From Synechococcus sp. RSCCF101 (GTDB taxonomy: Bacteria; Cyanobacteriota; Cyanobacteriia; PCC-6307; Cyanobiaceae): a stretch of 64,000 bases of DNA. Every line of letters begins with the position of its first letter. Within the stretch, counting starts at the first letter, position 1. The notes beneath the pieces are model-generated. The model made no database searches and had not been told where the DNA came from. It saw only the letters and a program-made list of their open reading frames with translations. Of this stretch, positions 9,933-18,767 are shown piece after piece. The stretch lies in the NCBI RefSeq assembly GCF_008807075.1, contig NZ_CP035632.1:1612001-1676000 (forward strand), written 5' to 3'. Both the position numbers and the translations under genes were made by a program.

Positions 9933-10463
9933 TCAGGGTTCAGGACCGCAGACCACCATCCTGCTCAGCGGGGATCGGTGCCACAAGTGGATCGGCACCG
10001 GCCGGGGGGAGGGCGATGGCCCTTCCCCCGCGGCAGGCTCGAGCCACCAGGCCCGCAGTCCGTCCCGTGCCGGCTGCCCTCCGGCCCAGATGAGCACCAG
10101 CGCCGGATGCAGGGCCATGGCCCGGTCCAGCGGGGAGGAAACGGCCGGGCCGGCGGGGTGGGAGTGGGCATGGCCGACGAGCCTCAGCCCGCGGCCGCGG
10201 GCCCAGCGCTGGGCGAGTAGCTGCTCACGCGGGTCGACCAGAAAGTGACGCTGCCGCGCGGAGGGGGGCTGCTGCACGTTGCGGCAGGGCCAGAGCGCCT
10301 CCAGCAGCACCGCGTCCCGACCGGACGGGTCGACGGGCGATAGCAGCAGGCAGCACCCCTCCTCCGGGGAGGCCGCGGCCAGAAGGCGTCTGAGAATCCG
10401 CAAACACTCGAGCGGGAGGAGCACCGCCGCTGGCCAGCTCGGGGCGTCGGCGGTATGTTCCAT
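9933..10463 (-). CDS. JAMM (MPN+) metallopeptidase, M67 family
   Basis: A 176-residue zinc isopeptidase-like protein. The complete JAMM signature is visible: a glutamate in PEEGCC near residue 36 and VGHAHSHPAGPAVSSPLD near residue 95, giving HxH, seven residues, S, two residues, D. Bacterial JAMM proteins next to E1-like enzymes process ubiquitin-like sulfur carriers, for example Mec, which releases cysteine from CysO in mycobacteria. First gene of the minus-strand run JAMM-moeB-larE. Its start is 30 bases from the divergent CURT1-like start, so promoter elements must overlap coding DNA. The C-terminal 40 residues are Pro/Arg-rich and unassigned. Confidence 0.85.
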   Translation of the reverse strand: MEHTADAPSWPAAVLLPLECLRILRRLLAAASPEEGCCLLLSPVDPSGRDAVLLEALWPCRNVQQPPSARQRHFLVDPREQLLAQRWARGRGLRLVGHAHSHPAGPAVSSPLDRAMALHPALVLIWAGGQPARDGLRAWWLEPAAGEGPSPSPRPVPIHLWHRSPLSRMVVCGPEP

Positions 10464-10493
10464 TTGATTTCAAGTTGAGTCTTTCCCAGCGCG

Positions 10494-10904
10494 ATGAGCG
10501 AAACAGTGACAACGACCAGTGAAGCGGTCGACGCGCCGGAAGCGACCTTCACCTCCTCAGCCCCCAACGACGCCGCCACTCCGGCCGCCGAGAGCAGCGC
10601 CGGCTTCAGCGAGCGCTACGAGCAGGTGCTCGGGGCCATCAACAGCACCCTCAACCAGGTCGACTGGAGCCAGGCGGGGCTGATCGTGAAGGTGGCCGGC
10701 ATCTTCACCGCCGTCATCGTGGCTCAGATCCTGATCAAGGGGCTGCTCGACACGGTCAATCTGATCCCCATCGTCCCCGGACTTCTCGAACTGCTCGGTC
10801 TGGTGGTGGCCGGTCGCTGGGCGCTGGCCAATCTCACCACCAGCCAGAAGCGCGAGGCCCTCACCAGCCGGCTGCGCAGCTGGCAGCAGGAATACCTGGG
10901 CTGA
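10494..10904 (+). CDS. CAAD/CURT1-like thylakoid membrane protein
   Basis: A 136-residue protein with an acidic Ala/Thr/Glu-rich N-terminus (about residues 1-40), an amphipathic segment (SERYEQVLGAINSTLNQVDW), and two hydrophobic helices (KVAGIFTAVIVAQILIKGLL and IVPGLLELLGLVVAGRWAL) followed by a charged amphipathic C-terminal helix. That layout is the CAAD domain found in cyanobacterial CURT1 and appended to some aminoacyl-tRNA synthetases. CURT1 proteins bend thylakoid membranes at their margins. The standalone form suggests the CURT1 role rather than a synthetase anchor. Confidence 0.78.
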   Translation: MSETVTTTSEAVDAPEATFTSSAPNDAATPAAESSAGFSERYEQVLGAINSTLNQVDWSQAGLIVKVAGIFTAVIVAQILIKGLLDTVNLIPIVPGLLELLGLVVAGRWALANLTTSQKREALTSRLRSWQQEYLG

Positions 10905-10908
10905 TCGC

Positions 10909-11823
10909 TCAGACCGGCGGCCGCTCCAGCAGCCGGAGCATCGTTCGGATGGAGGCCCTGGCCTGCCGTTGGTAGCCGCCTCCGAACAGATTGGCGTGGT
11001 TGAGCAGGTGGTACAGGTCGTAAACCTCTGAGCGCTCGCGGTGACCGGGCGGCAGGGGCCATTCCTCCTCGTAGGCCTCAAACAGGCTCTCCGGGAATCC
11101 TCCGAACAGCCTGGCCATCGCCAGATCCACCTCCCGATCGCCGAGGTACACGGCCGGGTCGTAGAGGCTGCCGCCACCGCCATCCAGCAGGGCAGCGTTG
11201 CCGCTCCAGAGATCGCCATGCACCAGGCAGGGGTCACAGGCGTGAGCATCCAGCCAGGCCGGCAGCCGCTCCAGCGCCCGGTCCAGTCCGGGGAGGTCCC
11301 GATCCTCGATCCCAGCCCATTGCAGCTGCGGCAGCAGCCGTTCCTGGCGGAAGAACATCCCCCACGATCCGTGCCAGCGATTGCTCTGGGGAGCTGAGCC
11401 GATGGCGTTGTTCCGGTGCCAGCCGAAGCGCTCCCCGTTCCCGGCTCCGGAGTGCACCGGCTCCGATGCCGAGCGCCGGTGCAGCCGGGCGAGGCCCGTA
11501 CCGAGGCGCGACCAGTCGCCGGAACGCAGCAGCGGCAGCCACTCGAGAACCAGATAGCTGCGTCCTCCCGAGACACCCCAGGCCTCGACGGCGGGGACAA
11601 CCAGCCCCGGAGGAGCCAGGCGCCTCAGGGCATCCAGCCCATCAACCTCGGAGGCGAACAGCTCAAGCTGTGCGGGACTGTTCGACTTGACGAACAGCTG
11701 GGAGCCGTCGGACATCAGGGCGCGGCAGGCGGCATGGATGCACCCACCGGCCACCGGCTCCAGCCGCAGCACATCCCGGCCCAGCGCCTCGCTCAGCCAG
11801 CCCGGTCCCTCGCCACCGATCAC
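10909..11823 (-). CDS. Fructosamine kinase family protein
   Basis: Aminoglycoside-phosphotransferase fold enzyme, thought to phosphorylate ketosamines on glycated proteins or amines so that they break down. Motifs: PVAGGCIHAACRA with SQLFVKSN (ATP-binding lysine), LVHGDLWSGN (catalytic loop) and YDPAVYLGDREVDLAM (metal-binding Asp). GTG at 11823 gives 304 residues and a normal N-terminus. A TTG at 11856 would add 11 residues and make the start overlap the divergent crtD ATG; neither has a Shine-Dalgarno match. Substrate in cyanobacteria is not established. Confidence 0.82.
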   Translation of the reverse strand: MIGGEGPGWLSEALGRDVLRLEPVAGGCIHAACRALMSDGSQLFVKSNSPAQLELFASEVDGLDALRRLAPPGLVVPAVEAWGVSGGRSYLVLEWLPLLRSGDWSRLGTGLARLHRRSASEPVHSGAGNGERFGWHRNNAIGSAPQSNRWHGSWGMFFRQERLLPQLQWAGIEDRDLPGLDRALERLPAWLDAHACDPCLVHGDLWSGNAALLDGGGGSLYDPAVYLGDREVDLAMARLFGGFPESLFEAYEEEWPLPPGHRERSEVYDLYHLLNHANLFGGGYQRQARASIRTMLRLLERPPV

Positions 11824-11855
11824 GCCAGGCCCGCTGAAGCTGCCAGCATCGCCCA

Positions 11856-13412
11856 ATGGCGGGACAGGAACACTGCGACGTGGTGGTGGTGGGTGCCGGG
11901 ATCGCCGGCCTCACGGCGGCCGCCCTGCTGGCGAAGCAGGGCCTGAGGGTGGTTCTGCTGGAATCCCATCATCAGAGCGGCGGTTGCGCCGGCACCTTCC
12001 GCCGCGGGCCCTACGTGTTCGACGTGGGCGCCACCCAGGTGGCCGGGCTCGAACCGGGCGGCATTCACGAGCAGATCTTCCGCCACCTGGAGGTGAGCGC
12101 ACCGCCGGCCCGGCCGTTGGACCCGGCCTGCGTTGTGGACCTGGCTGACGGGCGGCCACCGGTGCACATCTGGCGTGAGCACGAGCGCTGGTGCAGGGAA
12201 CGGCTGGAGCAGTTCCCCGGCAGCGAACGCTTCTGGAACCTCTGCGAGCGGCTGCACGCCAGCAACTGGGCCTTCGCCGGCCGCCATCCGGTGCTGCCGC
12301 CACGCTCCGGCTGGGATCTCGGCCAGCTGCTCGGGGCCCTGCGGCCGGGAACCCTCGGCAGCGCCTGGCTGGCCGCGGCCTCCATGGCCGATCTGCTGCG
12401 CCTCTGCGGCTGCGGAGAGGACCGGCGCCTGCGGCGCTTTCTCGATCTGCAGCTGAAGCTCTATTCCCAGCAGCCCGCCGCCGGCACCGCCGCGCTCTAC
12501 GGGGCCACCGTGCTGGCGATGGCCCAGGCGCCTCTCGGCCTCTGGCACCTGCACGGCTCAATGCAGGAACTGAGCCGCAGCCTCGAGGCGGGGCTCACAC
12601 GCCACGGGGGAGAGCTGCGGCTGAAGCAGCGGCTTGTGGGGCTGGAGCCCATCGGCCCTGGATCGGCGGATGCACCCCGCCCCGGAGCCAGCGGGGGCTG
12701 GCTCTGCCGGATCGCACGCGGGGGCCGACCATCGACGGACACCGATGCGATCCGCTGCCGCGATGTGATCGTGACCCTGCCGCCCCAGTGCCTCCCGGAC
12801 CTGCTCGGACCCGCGCTGCCCAGCGGGTACAACAGGCGCCTGAGCCGCCTGCCGGAGCCTTCCGGAGCCCTGGTGCACTACGGCGTCTGCGATCGCAGCG
12901 CTCTGCCCGAGCACTGTGCCGCCCACCTGCAGCTCGAGTGGCCCGATCCGGGCAGCCTCTTCGTCTCGGTGAGCCGCGAGGGGGATGGCCGGGCACCCCG
13001 CGGCCAGGCCACGGTGATCGCCAGCTGCTTCACAGCGGTGACGCGCTGGCAGGGCCTGGACCGGCAGGCCTACGACTGGGCCAAGCAGAAGGCCGGACTG
13101 GGGCTCCGCCGCGGGCTGGAGCACCTGCTCGGCATCGGGGCCGAGGCCTGGACCCACCAGGAGCTGGCCACGCCGCGGGGGTTCGCCCGCTGGACCGGGC
13201 GCCCCATGGGCATCGTGGGTGGACTGGGCCAGACCCCGGGGCAGTTCGGCCCCTTCGGCCTGGCGGGACGCACGCCGCTGACCGGCCTCTGGCTCTGCGG
13301 CGACTCCATTCATCCCGGTGAGGGAACCGCGGGCGTGAGCCTCTCCGCCCTCAGTTCGGTGCGGCAGCTGCTCCAGGCCCGGGGCATGGCGGACATCGTT
13401 CCGCTGGCCTGA
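11856..13412 (+). CDS. crtD: CrtD-like carotenoid desaturase (FAD-dependent)
   Basis: A 518-residue member of the phytoene desaturase / carotenoid isomerase superfamily. The N-terminal dinucleotide fold is VVVVGAGIAGLTAAALLAKQG, followed by GGCAGTFRRGPYVFDVGAT. The C-terminus has the FAD-closing WLCGDSIHPGEGTAGVSLS. The block LYGATVLAMAQAPLGLWHLHG and overall length fit the C-3',4' desaturase CrtD of myxoxanthophyll synthesis better than CrtH, but the two are paralogs and I cannot run a tree. Divergent from the fructosamine kinase gene and convergent with tyrA. Confidence 0.7.
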   Translation: MAGQEHCDVVVVGAGIAGLTAAALLAKQGLRVVLLESHHQSGGCAGTFRRGPYVFDVGATQVAGLEPGGIHEQIFRHLEVSAPPARPLDPACVVDLADGRPPVHIWREHERWCRERLEQFPGSERFWNLCERLHASNWAFAGRHPVLPPRSGWDLGQLLGALRPGTLGSAWLAAASMADLLRLCGCGEDRRLRRFLDLQLKLYSQQPAAGTAALYGATVLAMAQAPLGLWHLHGSMQELSRSLEAGLTRHGGELRLKQRLVGLEPIGPGSADAPRPGASGGWLCRIARGGRPSTDTDAIRCRDVIVTLPPQCLPDLLGPALPSGYNRRLSRLPEPSGALVHYGVCDRSALPEHCAAHLQLEWPDPGSLFVSVSREGDGRAPRGQATVIASCFTAVTRWQGLDRQAYDWAKQKAGLGLRRGLEHLLGIGAEAWTHQELATPRGFARWTGRPMGIVGGLGQTPGQFGPFGLAGRTPLTGLWLCGDSIHPGEGTAGVSLSALSSVRQLLQARGMADIVPLA

Positions 13413-13419
13413 GCCGGCC

Positions 13420-14313
13420 TCAGCCGCATCCCCGGAAGCTGGATCGCTCCTGGCCGGCCCGGCTCAGGGCGCTGTGGAGATCGGGCCAGCCGCCGTCCTG
13501 AACCAGTTGCTCGATCGCCTCGAGCTGATGCCGGCAGCGCCGGAGCGCGGCCAGCACCGCCGTGCCATTGGTCCGGGCCATCAACGTGCCCAGATCGGGA
13601 TTGCCGCCACCCACCCGGGTGGTGTCGGCGAAGCCGCTGGAGGCCAGTTGCCTGGCGAGGGCGGCCACACCGGCATCGCTCTCGTCCGCGGCGGCGAGCA
13701 GCAGCGAGGCACTGACCAGAACCGGAAGATGGGAGATCAGAGCCGCCGCCCGGTCATGGGTCGCCGCCTCAGCGGTGATCACCTCCGCGCCGACGGCCTC
13801 AGCCAGTCGCTCCAGCGCCTCGATCGCGCCGGGATCCGTGCGCGGGCCGGGCGTGATCACCCAGGGCCGGCTCCGGAACAGGCCGGGCAGCCCCGCCTCC
13901 ACCCCCGCGGCAGCCGTGCCCGCCATGGGGTGCCCCGCCACGAAGCGCGGGTGCAGGTCCTGCCACAGGGCGAGCACCGGTGCCTTGACCGAACCCACAT
14001 CCGTCACCACGGCCTCCCGCGGCAGCGCCGCCACCAGAGCCGCGGGTGGCGCCAGCAGGCGATCGAGGGGCAGAGCCAGAACCACCAGCCCGCAGCCTGT
14101 GAGAGCGGCCGGATCGGTGTCCACCCGCGTGGCCAGGCCGCGTTCCCGCGCACGGCGGGCCGTGGCTTCGCTGCGCACGATGCCCTGAACGGCCCAGCCG
14201 GCGGCCTGCAGATCCAGCCCCAGGGAGCCACCGATCAGACCCAGGCCCACGATTCCGACCCTGCCGGGGCACCTGTGCGAACCCGCTGCCGGCGCTGGAG
14301 CTGGCTCTGTCAT
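13420..14313 (-). CDS. tyrA: Prephenate/arogenate dehydrogenase
   Basis: Oxidative decarboxylation in the tyrosine branch of aromatic synthesis; cyanobacterial enzymes usually act on arogenate with NADP. The Rossmann motif is VGIVGLGLIGGSLGLDL near residue 20, then VVTDVGSVK, VAGHPMAGT and DRAAALISHLPVLVSASLL. ATG at 14313 is chosen over a TTG one codon upstream. The 297-residue length is typical of the monofunctional enzyme with no chorismate mutase or ACT domain. The stop lies seven bases from the crtD stop. Confidence 0.92.
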   Translation of the reverse strand: MTEPAPAPAAGSHRCPGRVGIVGLGLIGGSLGLDLQAAGWAVQGIVRSEATARRARERGLATRVDTDPAALTGCGLVVLALPLDRLLAPPAALVAALPREAVVTDVGSVKAPVLALWQDLHPRFVAGHPMAGTAAAGVEAGLPGLFRSRPWVITPGPRTDPGAIEALERLAEAVGAEVITAEAATHDRAAALISHLPVLVSASLLLAAADESDAGVAALARQLASSGFADTTRVGGGNPDLGTLMARTNGTAVLAALRRCRHQLEAIEQLVQDGGWPDLHSALSRAGQERSSFRGCG

Positions 14314-14355
14314 CAACGAACGGTGCAGCTGGCTTCAGCTTCGTACCATCCGCCG

Positions 14356-15816
14356 ATGCAGGAAGCCGCGGCCCACGCCCACCTGAAGCGACTGCTGCGG
14401 CAGCAGGGGGAACCGCGCTGGGCCCATCACCTCACCCTGAGCCGGCTGGCGGCGCGGAGCCTGCGTCGCGGCGACCACACGCTCGTGACGATCGCGCCGG
14501 GCAGCGACCCGAGCTGGATGCTCGGTCTCCTGGTGCCGATGGCCCTGAGCGGACGGGGCACCGCTCTGGTGCTCAGCGATCGCCTACGCCGCCGGCTGCT
14601 GCAGGTGGAGGCCGTCCAGATCGCCTCAGCCGGCCTGCCCATGGCCTGCTGGGAGGGGCGGACGCCCCCCGGAGATGAACAGTGCTGGCTCCTCAGTCAT
14701 CAGGAGTGCCTGGCCGCGGCCAGCGCTGGAGATCTCGCTGACCGGCCCCTGGTCATCCCCGAGGGCGAGGAGCTGGTGTCGTCGCTGCGCCAGGCCATGA
14801 CGCTGACGCTCGCGGCAGCCGACTGGGAGCGACTGCGGCGCGCCCATCCCGCCGCGGGCAGCGACCTGCTGGAGCTGCACGAACGGCTCACGCGTCGCGT
14901 TCTGCCGGCCGGCGGCGCACCCGGAGGGAGCGAGCGGGTGATGCTGCGGCCGGAGGAGAGCGAACCCCTGCGGCGCCGCCTCGCCGGCCTGGAGGATCTG
15001 CCGGAGCCGTGGCAGCGCTGGCTCAGCCTGCCCACCGGCAGCTGGACCAGCTGGGCCAGCGTCGATCGCCCCATGCTGCAGTGGCAGTGGCACCACCAGC
15101 CGCTGGAGCCCCTGCAGGCCTGCGCCCCGCTGTTCCACCGCCGCGGCGTGATCGTGGCCGACAGTTCCGGTCTCGGCGAGCCGGCCGGACTGAGCGACGG
15201 GCACCCGGCCGGCTTCGCAGCCACGGTGCGCGTCCAGCTGGGCACGCCGGCCCTGCACGATCCGCTGCCCCTCTACCTGCCGCGGCAGCAGCCGCTGCCC
15301 AACGGGCCGGCCTATCCCTCCCATCTGGCGGACGCCTGCCGGAAGCTGATCCTCGGCCGCGGCGGGCTGACGGTGGTGGTTCTCGACGATGCCGACCTGA
15401 GACGCCGGCTGCTGAGCGAGCTGGCCGCCGACTTCGGCCGGCGGGTCGTGCTGGAGGAGACCGCGCCCGACAGCAATGGCGTGCTCTGCTGCGGCTGGAG
15501 CTGGTGGATTGAGCACCAGAACCGCCTGCCCGTTCCGGACCAGCTGGTCGTGGCCCTGCTGCCGATCGCGAGCCTGGAAGACCCGTTGACGGCGGCTCGG
15601 GTCGAGGCCTGCAAGCGCAACGGCAACGACTGGTTCCGCAGCCTGCTCCTCCCCGAGGCCCTGGCAACACTGCAGCGGGGCACCCTCGCCCTGCGGGGCA
15701 GGGAGGACGCTCGCCTGGCGATCCTGGACGGACGGGTACGGGCCCGCAGCTGGGGCCGGGAGGTTCTGCGCGCTCTGGAGCCCTGGCAGCCTCTGCTGCG
15801 GCTGCGCCCCCGCTGA
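14356..15816 (+). CDS. DinG/Rad3-like helicase-domain protein, probably degenerate
   Basis: The frame is open far upstream but coding character and a sensible ATG begin at 14356, giving 486 residues. The C-terminal third resembles the DinG helicase C domain: LTVVVLDDADLRRRLLSELA, then LLPIASLEDPLTAARVEA, KRNGNDWFRSLLLPEAL and LAILDGRVRARSWGREVL. No Walker A GxGKT/S can be found at the N-terminus (TIAPGSDPSWMLG sits where it might be), and the arginine-rich motif VI is altered to LQRGTLALRG. It may therefore bind DNA or RNA without unwinding it. I recall similar proteins in other picocyanobacteria. Confidence 0.65.
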   Translation: MQEAAAHAHLKRLLRQQGEPRWAHHLTLSRLAARSLRRGDHTLVTIAPGSDPSWMLGLLVPMALSGRGTALVLSDRLRRRLLQVEAVQIASAGLPMACWEGRTPPGDEQCWLLSHQECLAAASAGDLADRPLVIPEGEELVSSLRQAMTLTLAAADWERLRRAHPAAGSDLLELHERLTRRVLPAGGAPGGSERVMLRPEESEPLRRRLAGLEDLPEPWQRWLSLPTGSWTSWASVDRPMLQWQWHHQPLEPLQACAPLFHRRGVIVADSSGLGEPAGLSDGHPAGFAATVRVQLGTPALHDPLPLYLPRQQPLPNGPAYPSHLADACRKLILGRGGLTVVVLDDADLRRRLLSELAADFGRRVVLEETAPDSNGVLCCGWSWWIEHQNRLPVPDQLVVALLPIASLEDPLTAARVEACKRNGNDWFRSLLLPEALATLQRGTLALRGREDARLAILDGRVRARSWGREVLRALEPWQPLLRLRPR

Positions 15817-15900
15817 AGCCAACGGGGAGCCGGCGGGCGGCGGGCCCGGGATGACGACGATGGCTAACCTCAGGCGAGAGTCACAGCTGTCGGTTCGGGC

Positions 15901-16140
15901 ATGGGGGAGGCACGACGGCGCGCGGTACAGGGGCTCCCTCCGCGCACGAGCAAGCGGAAGCCGGACACCTCACCGCGGATCGCCCCCTGGCTGCCCCTGA
16001 CCCAGGACCAGGCTCAGCGGTTCGTGCAGCTCACGACCCGTGGGGCCTGGATCGGCATCGCCGCGCTCGTGCTGGGCTGGATCACCGTGCGGTTCATCGG
16101 ACCGGCCGCCGGCTGGTGGACGCTGGCGGACATGCCGTAG
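15901..16140 (+). CDS. DUF2839 small membrane protein
   Basis: A 79-residue protein that begins MGEARRRAVQGLPPR, has a basic N-terminal half and one hydrophobic segment (WIGIAALVLGWITVRFIG) before a short PAAGWWTLADMP tail. This matches the cyanobacterial DUF2839 family as I remember it; no function is known. The charge distribution predicts the basic end in the cytoplasm. Confidence 0.8.
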   Translation: MGEARRRAVQGLPPRTSKRKPDTSPRIAPWLPLTQDQAQRFVQLTTRGAWIGIAALVLGWITVRFIGPAAGWWTLADMP

Positions 16141-16249
16141 TCAGAACGGGACTGTCAAGACTCGCTGACGGGAATAGCCCCTCTACCACCGCCACACGAC
16201 GGCAAATCGGAAGGAAACCTTATGTTGGGCGGACTCCCATGACGGGGTC

Positions 16250-16615
16250 ATGTTCACACGTCTCGCCGAAACCTATCGAGGGGTTGTCCAGGACCTTGTG
16301 CTCAGCCTGCAGGCCCTGGCCCTCAGCCTGAAGCAGCAGGGTCTGGCGGCCACCTGCTACGTCTGCGGAAACGGCATCGATGGCCGGGGCGCCTCCTTTG
16401 TCGCCGATCTCGGCGACGGCCACATGGTGCGCTTCCTGGTCTCCGACAGCGGCATCAGCTGGCTGGAATCGCGCAATGGTCGCGAACTGGTCCGGCTGGA
16501 CGGCGCCGAGGCGATCGGGGAACTTCAGCGCATCGCCGCCTTCCTGCAGACCGGTCCGACCCGACCGGTCAGGCCGGACCGGGCTCCCCACCCAGTGGTC
16601 GAGCGCCCGGCCTGA
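16250..16615 (+). CDS. DUF1815 protein
   Basis: A 121-residue soluble protein starting MFTRLAETYRGVVQDLVLSLQAL, with two cysteines in CYVCG and a conserved-looking GHMVRFLVSDSGISWLESR. This is the cyanobacteria-restricted DUF1815 family; function unknown. The last 20 residues (after IAAFLQTG) are Pro/Arg-rich and look unlike the family core. The stop is 14 bases from the convergent recA stop. Confidence 0.8.
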   Translation: MFTRLAETYRGVVQDLVLSLQALALSLKQQGLAATCYVCGNGIDGRGASFVADLGDGHMVRFLVSDSGISWLESRNGRELVRLDGAEAIGELQRIAAFLQTGPTRPVRPDRAPHPVVERPA

Positions 16616-16629
16616 ATCGATCAGACCGC

Positions 16630-17832
16630 TCAGCGGCCCCCGGTCACTGCGGCCGCCGGGCTGGCCGGAGCAGCAGCGCCCGGATCGGCTCCAGCAGTTC
16701 CCGGAGCGTCCGGCCGCTTCGTTGAGGCCGCGGCCTCCCGCGCCGCGGCCGCCAGCGGTTTCATCGAGTTGGATCGCACATCGGCGCCTTCGGTCAGACG
16801 GCGGCGTACTTCCGTCTCGATCGTCTGGGCCGGCTCGCTGTTCTGCTCCAGCCAGCCGATCGTGTTGTCGCGACCCTGGCCGATGTTGTCGCCGTTGTAG
16901 CTGTACCAGGCGCCCTTGCGGATCACCACCCCCGTCTCCTCGGCCAGATCGAGCAGGCATCCGAGCGTGCTGATGCCGCGTCCGAAGAGGATGTCGAACT
17001 CCGCGATTCGGAAGGGCGGCGCCACCTTGTTCTTGGCCACCTTCACCTTGGCGCGGATGCCGTATTCCTCGGTGGCCCGTTTCAGGGTCTGAATGCGACG
17101 GATGTCGAGCCGCACCGAGGCATAGAACTTGAGCGCGTTGCCTCCCGTCGTGGTTTCGGGGCTGCCGTAGGTGACGCCGATCTTGAGCCGCAGCTGGTTG
17201 AGGAAGATCACCGTGCAGCCGGACTTGCCGATGTTGCCGGTGATCTTGCGCATGGCCTGACTCATCAGGCGGGCCTGGCTGCCCACGGCGAGATCACCCA
17301 TCTCCCCCTCGATCTCCGCCCGGGGCGTGAGGGCGGCCACCGAATCCACCACCACGATGTCCACGGCACCGGAACGCACCAGCTGGTCCACGATCTCCAG
17401 CGCCATCTCGCCGGTGTCCGGCTGGGACACCAGCAGGTTCTCGATGTCGACCCCGAGGGCCGCGGCGTAGACCGGATCCAGGGCGTGTTCGGCATCGACG
17501 AAGGCCGCCACCCCCCCCCGGCGCTGCACCTCGGCGATCGCATGCAGGGTGAGGGTGGTCTTACCTGAACTCTCCGGCCCGTAGATCTCCACGACCCTGC
17601 CCTTGGGATAGCCGCCGCCCAGGGCGAGATCGAGAGTCAGGGCACCGGAGGAGATGGTCTCCACCCGCATGCGGGAGGCATCCCCGAGCCGCATGATCGA
17701 GCCCTTGCCGAAGTTGCGCTCGATCTGGCCGAGGACGGAGGAGAGGGCCCGGTCCCGCTCCGCCTGCTGAGCATCCTGCTGGCGGCCGTTGGCGGCGGCG
17801 CGGGCGGCACTGCCCTTGAGTTCGACTGGCAT
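16630..17832 (-). CDS. recA: Recombinase RecA
   Basis: ATP-dependent strand exchange and recombination repair. Walker [10 protein letters not shown], the block [13 protein letters not shown], Walker [14 protein letters not shown]2-region [16 protein letters not shown] and KNKVAPPFR are all present. ATG at 17832 ([12 protein letters not shown]) is used; a longer frame upstream has no family support. The final 45 residues are an Ala/Pro-rich tail replacing the acidic tail of E. coli RecA. The last 25 residues are likely disordered. Confidence 0.97.
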   Translation of the reverse strand: MPVELKGSAARAAANGRQQDAQQAERDRALSSVLGQIERNFGKGSIMRLGDASRMRVETISSGALTLDLALGGGYPKGRVVEIYGPESSGKTTLTLHAIAEVQRRGGVAAFVDAEHALDPVYAAALGVDIENLLVSQPDTGEMALEIVDQLVRSGAVDIVVVDSVAALTPRAEIEGEMGDLAVGSQARLMSQAMRKITGNIGKSGCTVIFLNQLRLKIGVTYGSPETTTGGNALKFYASVRLDIRRIQTLKRATEEYGIRAKVKVAKNKVAPPFRIAEFDILFGRGISTLGCLLDLAEETGVVIRKGAWYSYNGDNIGQGRDNTIGWLEQNSEPAQTIETEVRRRLTEGADVRSNSMKPLAAAAREAAASTKRPDAPGTAGADPGAAAPASPAAAVTGGR

Positions 17833-17957
17833 GGCGGAGAACAACGAGGAAACGACGGGACGGGGCCGGACCACGATCATCGCGGGACCGGACGGCCATC
17901 CCAGACACAGGTGCCACCAAATCGACGGCCCGCATCAGAGCAAGGCACTGATACAGA

Positions 17958-17974
17958 TGAACTGTAACGGTTCA
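17958..17974. promoter_or_regulatory. Dyad upstream of recA
   Basis: TGAAC and GTTCA flank seven bases (TGTAACG) about 125 bases before the recA start and touching the stop of the HAD gene. It could be an operator for recA, but it does not match the cyanobacterial LexA consensus well enough to name it. Confidence 0.25.
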
Positions 17975-18733
17975 GGGCCAGTCGGCCAGGCCAGCGCTGA
18001 AGGCAGCGGGGCTCAGGAGGCGAATCCCGGCCGGCAGCCCGGTGGCATCGCCCGGCCCCAGATAGCCCCAGGTCGCCAGGTAGCAGCGCACGGCCCCGGC
18101 CAGATCCGGCTCCGCCAGCACCTGCTCGAGGGTGGCGCGGCGATCCTCGACGAACCACAGCGCGCGCGGCCGCTCCAGCAGCAGGCTGCGCAGCACCTCC
18201 ACCTTGCTGCCCCGCTCGTGACCGATGACCCAGGCCGGCCTCAGCTGCTGCGCGTCGAGGATGCGGCGGGTGAACCGCTCCGCCTTGGTGGTGAGCACAC
18301 CCCACTCGAGGCCGGCATCCTCCAGGGCACGCAGGCGCGGAACCACGCCCTCGAAGGCGTGATGCCGGCCGAGCCAGGCGTCGAGATCGGTGGCGATGGC
18401 CTGCTCACGGGCGGATTCCAGGCTGCGCTGGAGCGGCTCCGGTGATCCGGCCCAGGCCGGCAAGAGCCGCAGGCTCCAGTCGTCTCCCGGAGCGAGCTCC
18501 GGCGCTTGTCCCTCGGAGTCCCCGGCCAGCAGGAGGGCCAGCAGCACCATCTCCCAGCCCTTGTGCACGCGGGGCCGCAGACGGCGGAAGGCCGCCGGCA
18601 CAGCCTCCGGCAGCGCCAGCGCCAGCGCGGGCCTCAGGGCGAGGGCCGCGGTCCGGGCCGACCACCAGTACTCCTCCATGCCGTCGATGAGCACGCCATC
18701 GAAGTCGAAGACGAGCGTGGGGCGGGACGCCAT
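17972..18733 (-). CDS. HAD-family hydrolase
   Basis: A 253-residue haloacid-dehalogenase-fold protein. Motif I is LVFDFDGVLIDG (nucleophile Asp and acid Asp), motif II GVLTTK with the Thr, motif III lysine in GSKVEVL and motif IV WFVEDRRATLE. A helical cap lies between motifs I and II (about residues 20-130). Similar proteins are usually annotated as phosphoglycolate phosphatase-like, but the substrate cannot be read. It ends 139 bases before recA. Confidence 0.8.
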   Translation of the reverse strand: MASRPTLVFDFDGVLIDGMEEYWWSARTAALALRPALALALPEAVPAAFRRLRPRVHKGWEMVLLALLLAGDSEGQAPELAPGDDWSLRLLPAWAGSPEPLQRSLESAREQAIATDLDAWLGRHHAFEGVVPRLRALEDAGLEWGVLTTKAERFTRRILDAQQLRPAWVIGHERGSKVEVLRSLLLERPRALWFVEDRRATLEQVLAEPDLAGAVRCYLATWGYLGPGDATGLPAGIRLLSPAAFSAGLADWP

Positions 18734-18767
18734 CGCGGGGAGAGGACCTCGGGGAGGAGATCAGAAA

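Noticed and set aside
17833-17957. LexA box ahead of recA
   Set aside because: I looked for the cyanobacterial AGTAC-type operator and found none; only the weaker TGAAC/GTTCA dyad is present, which is reported at low confidence.
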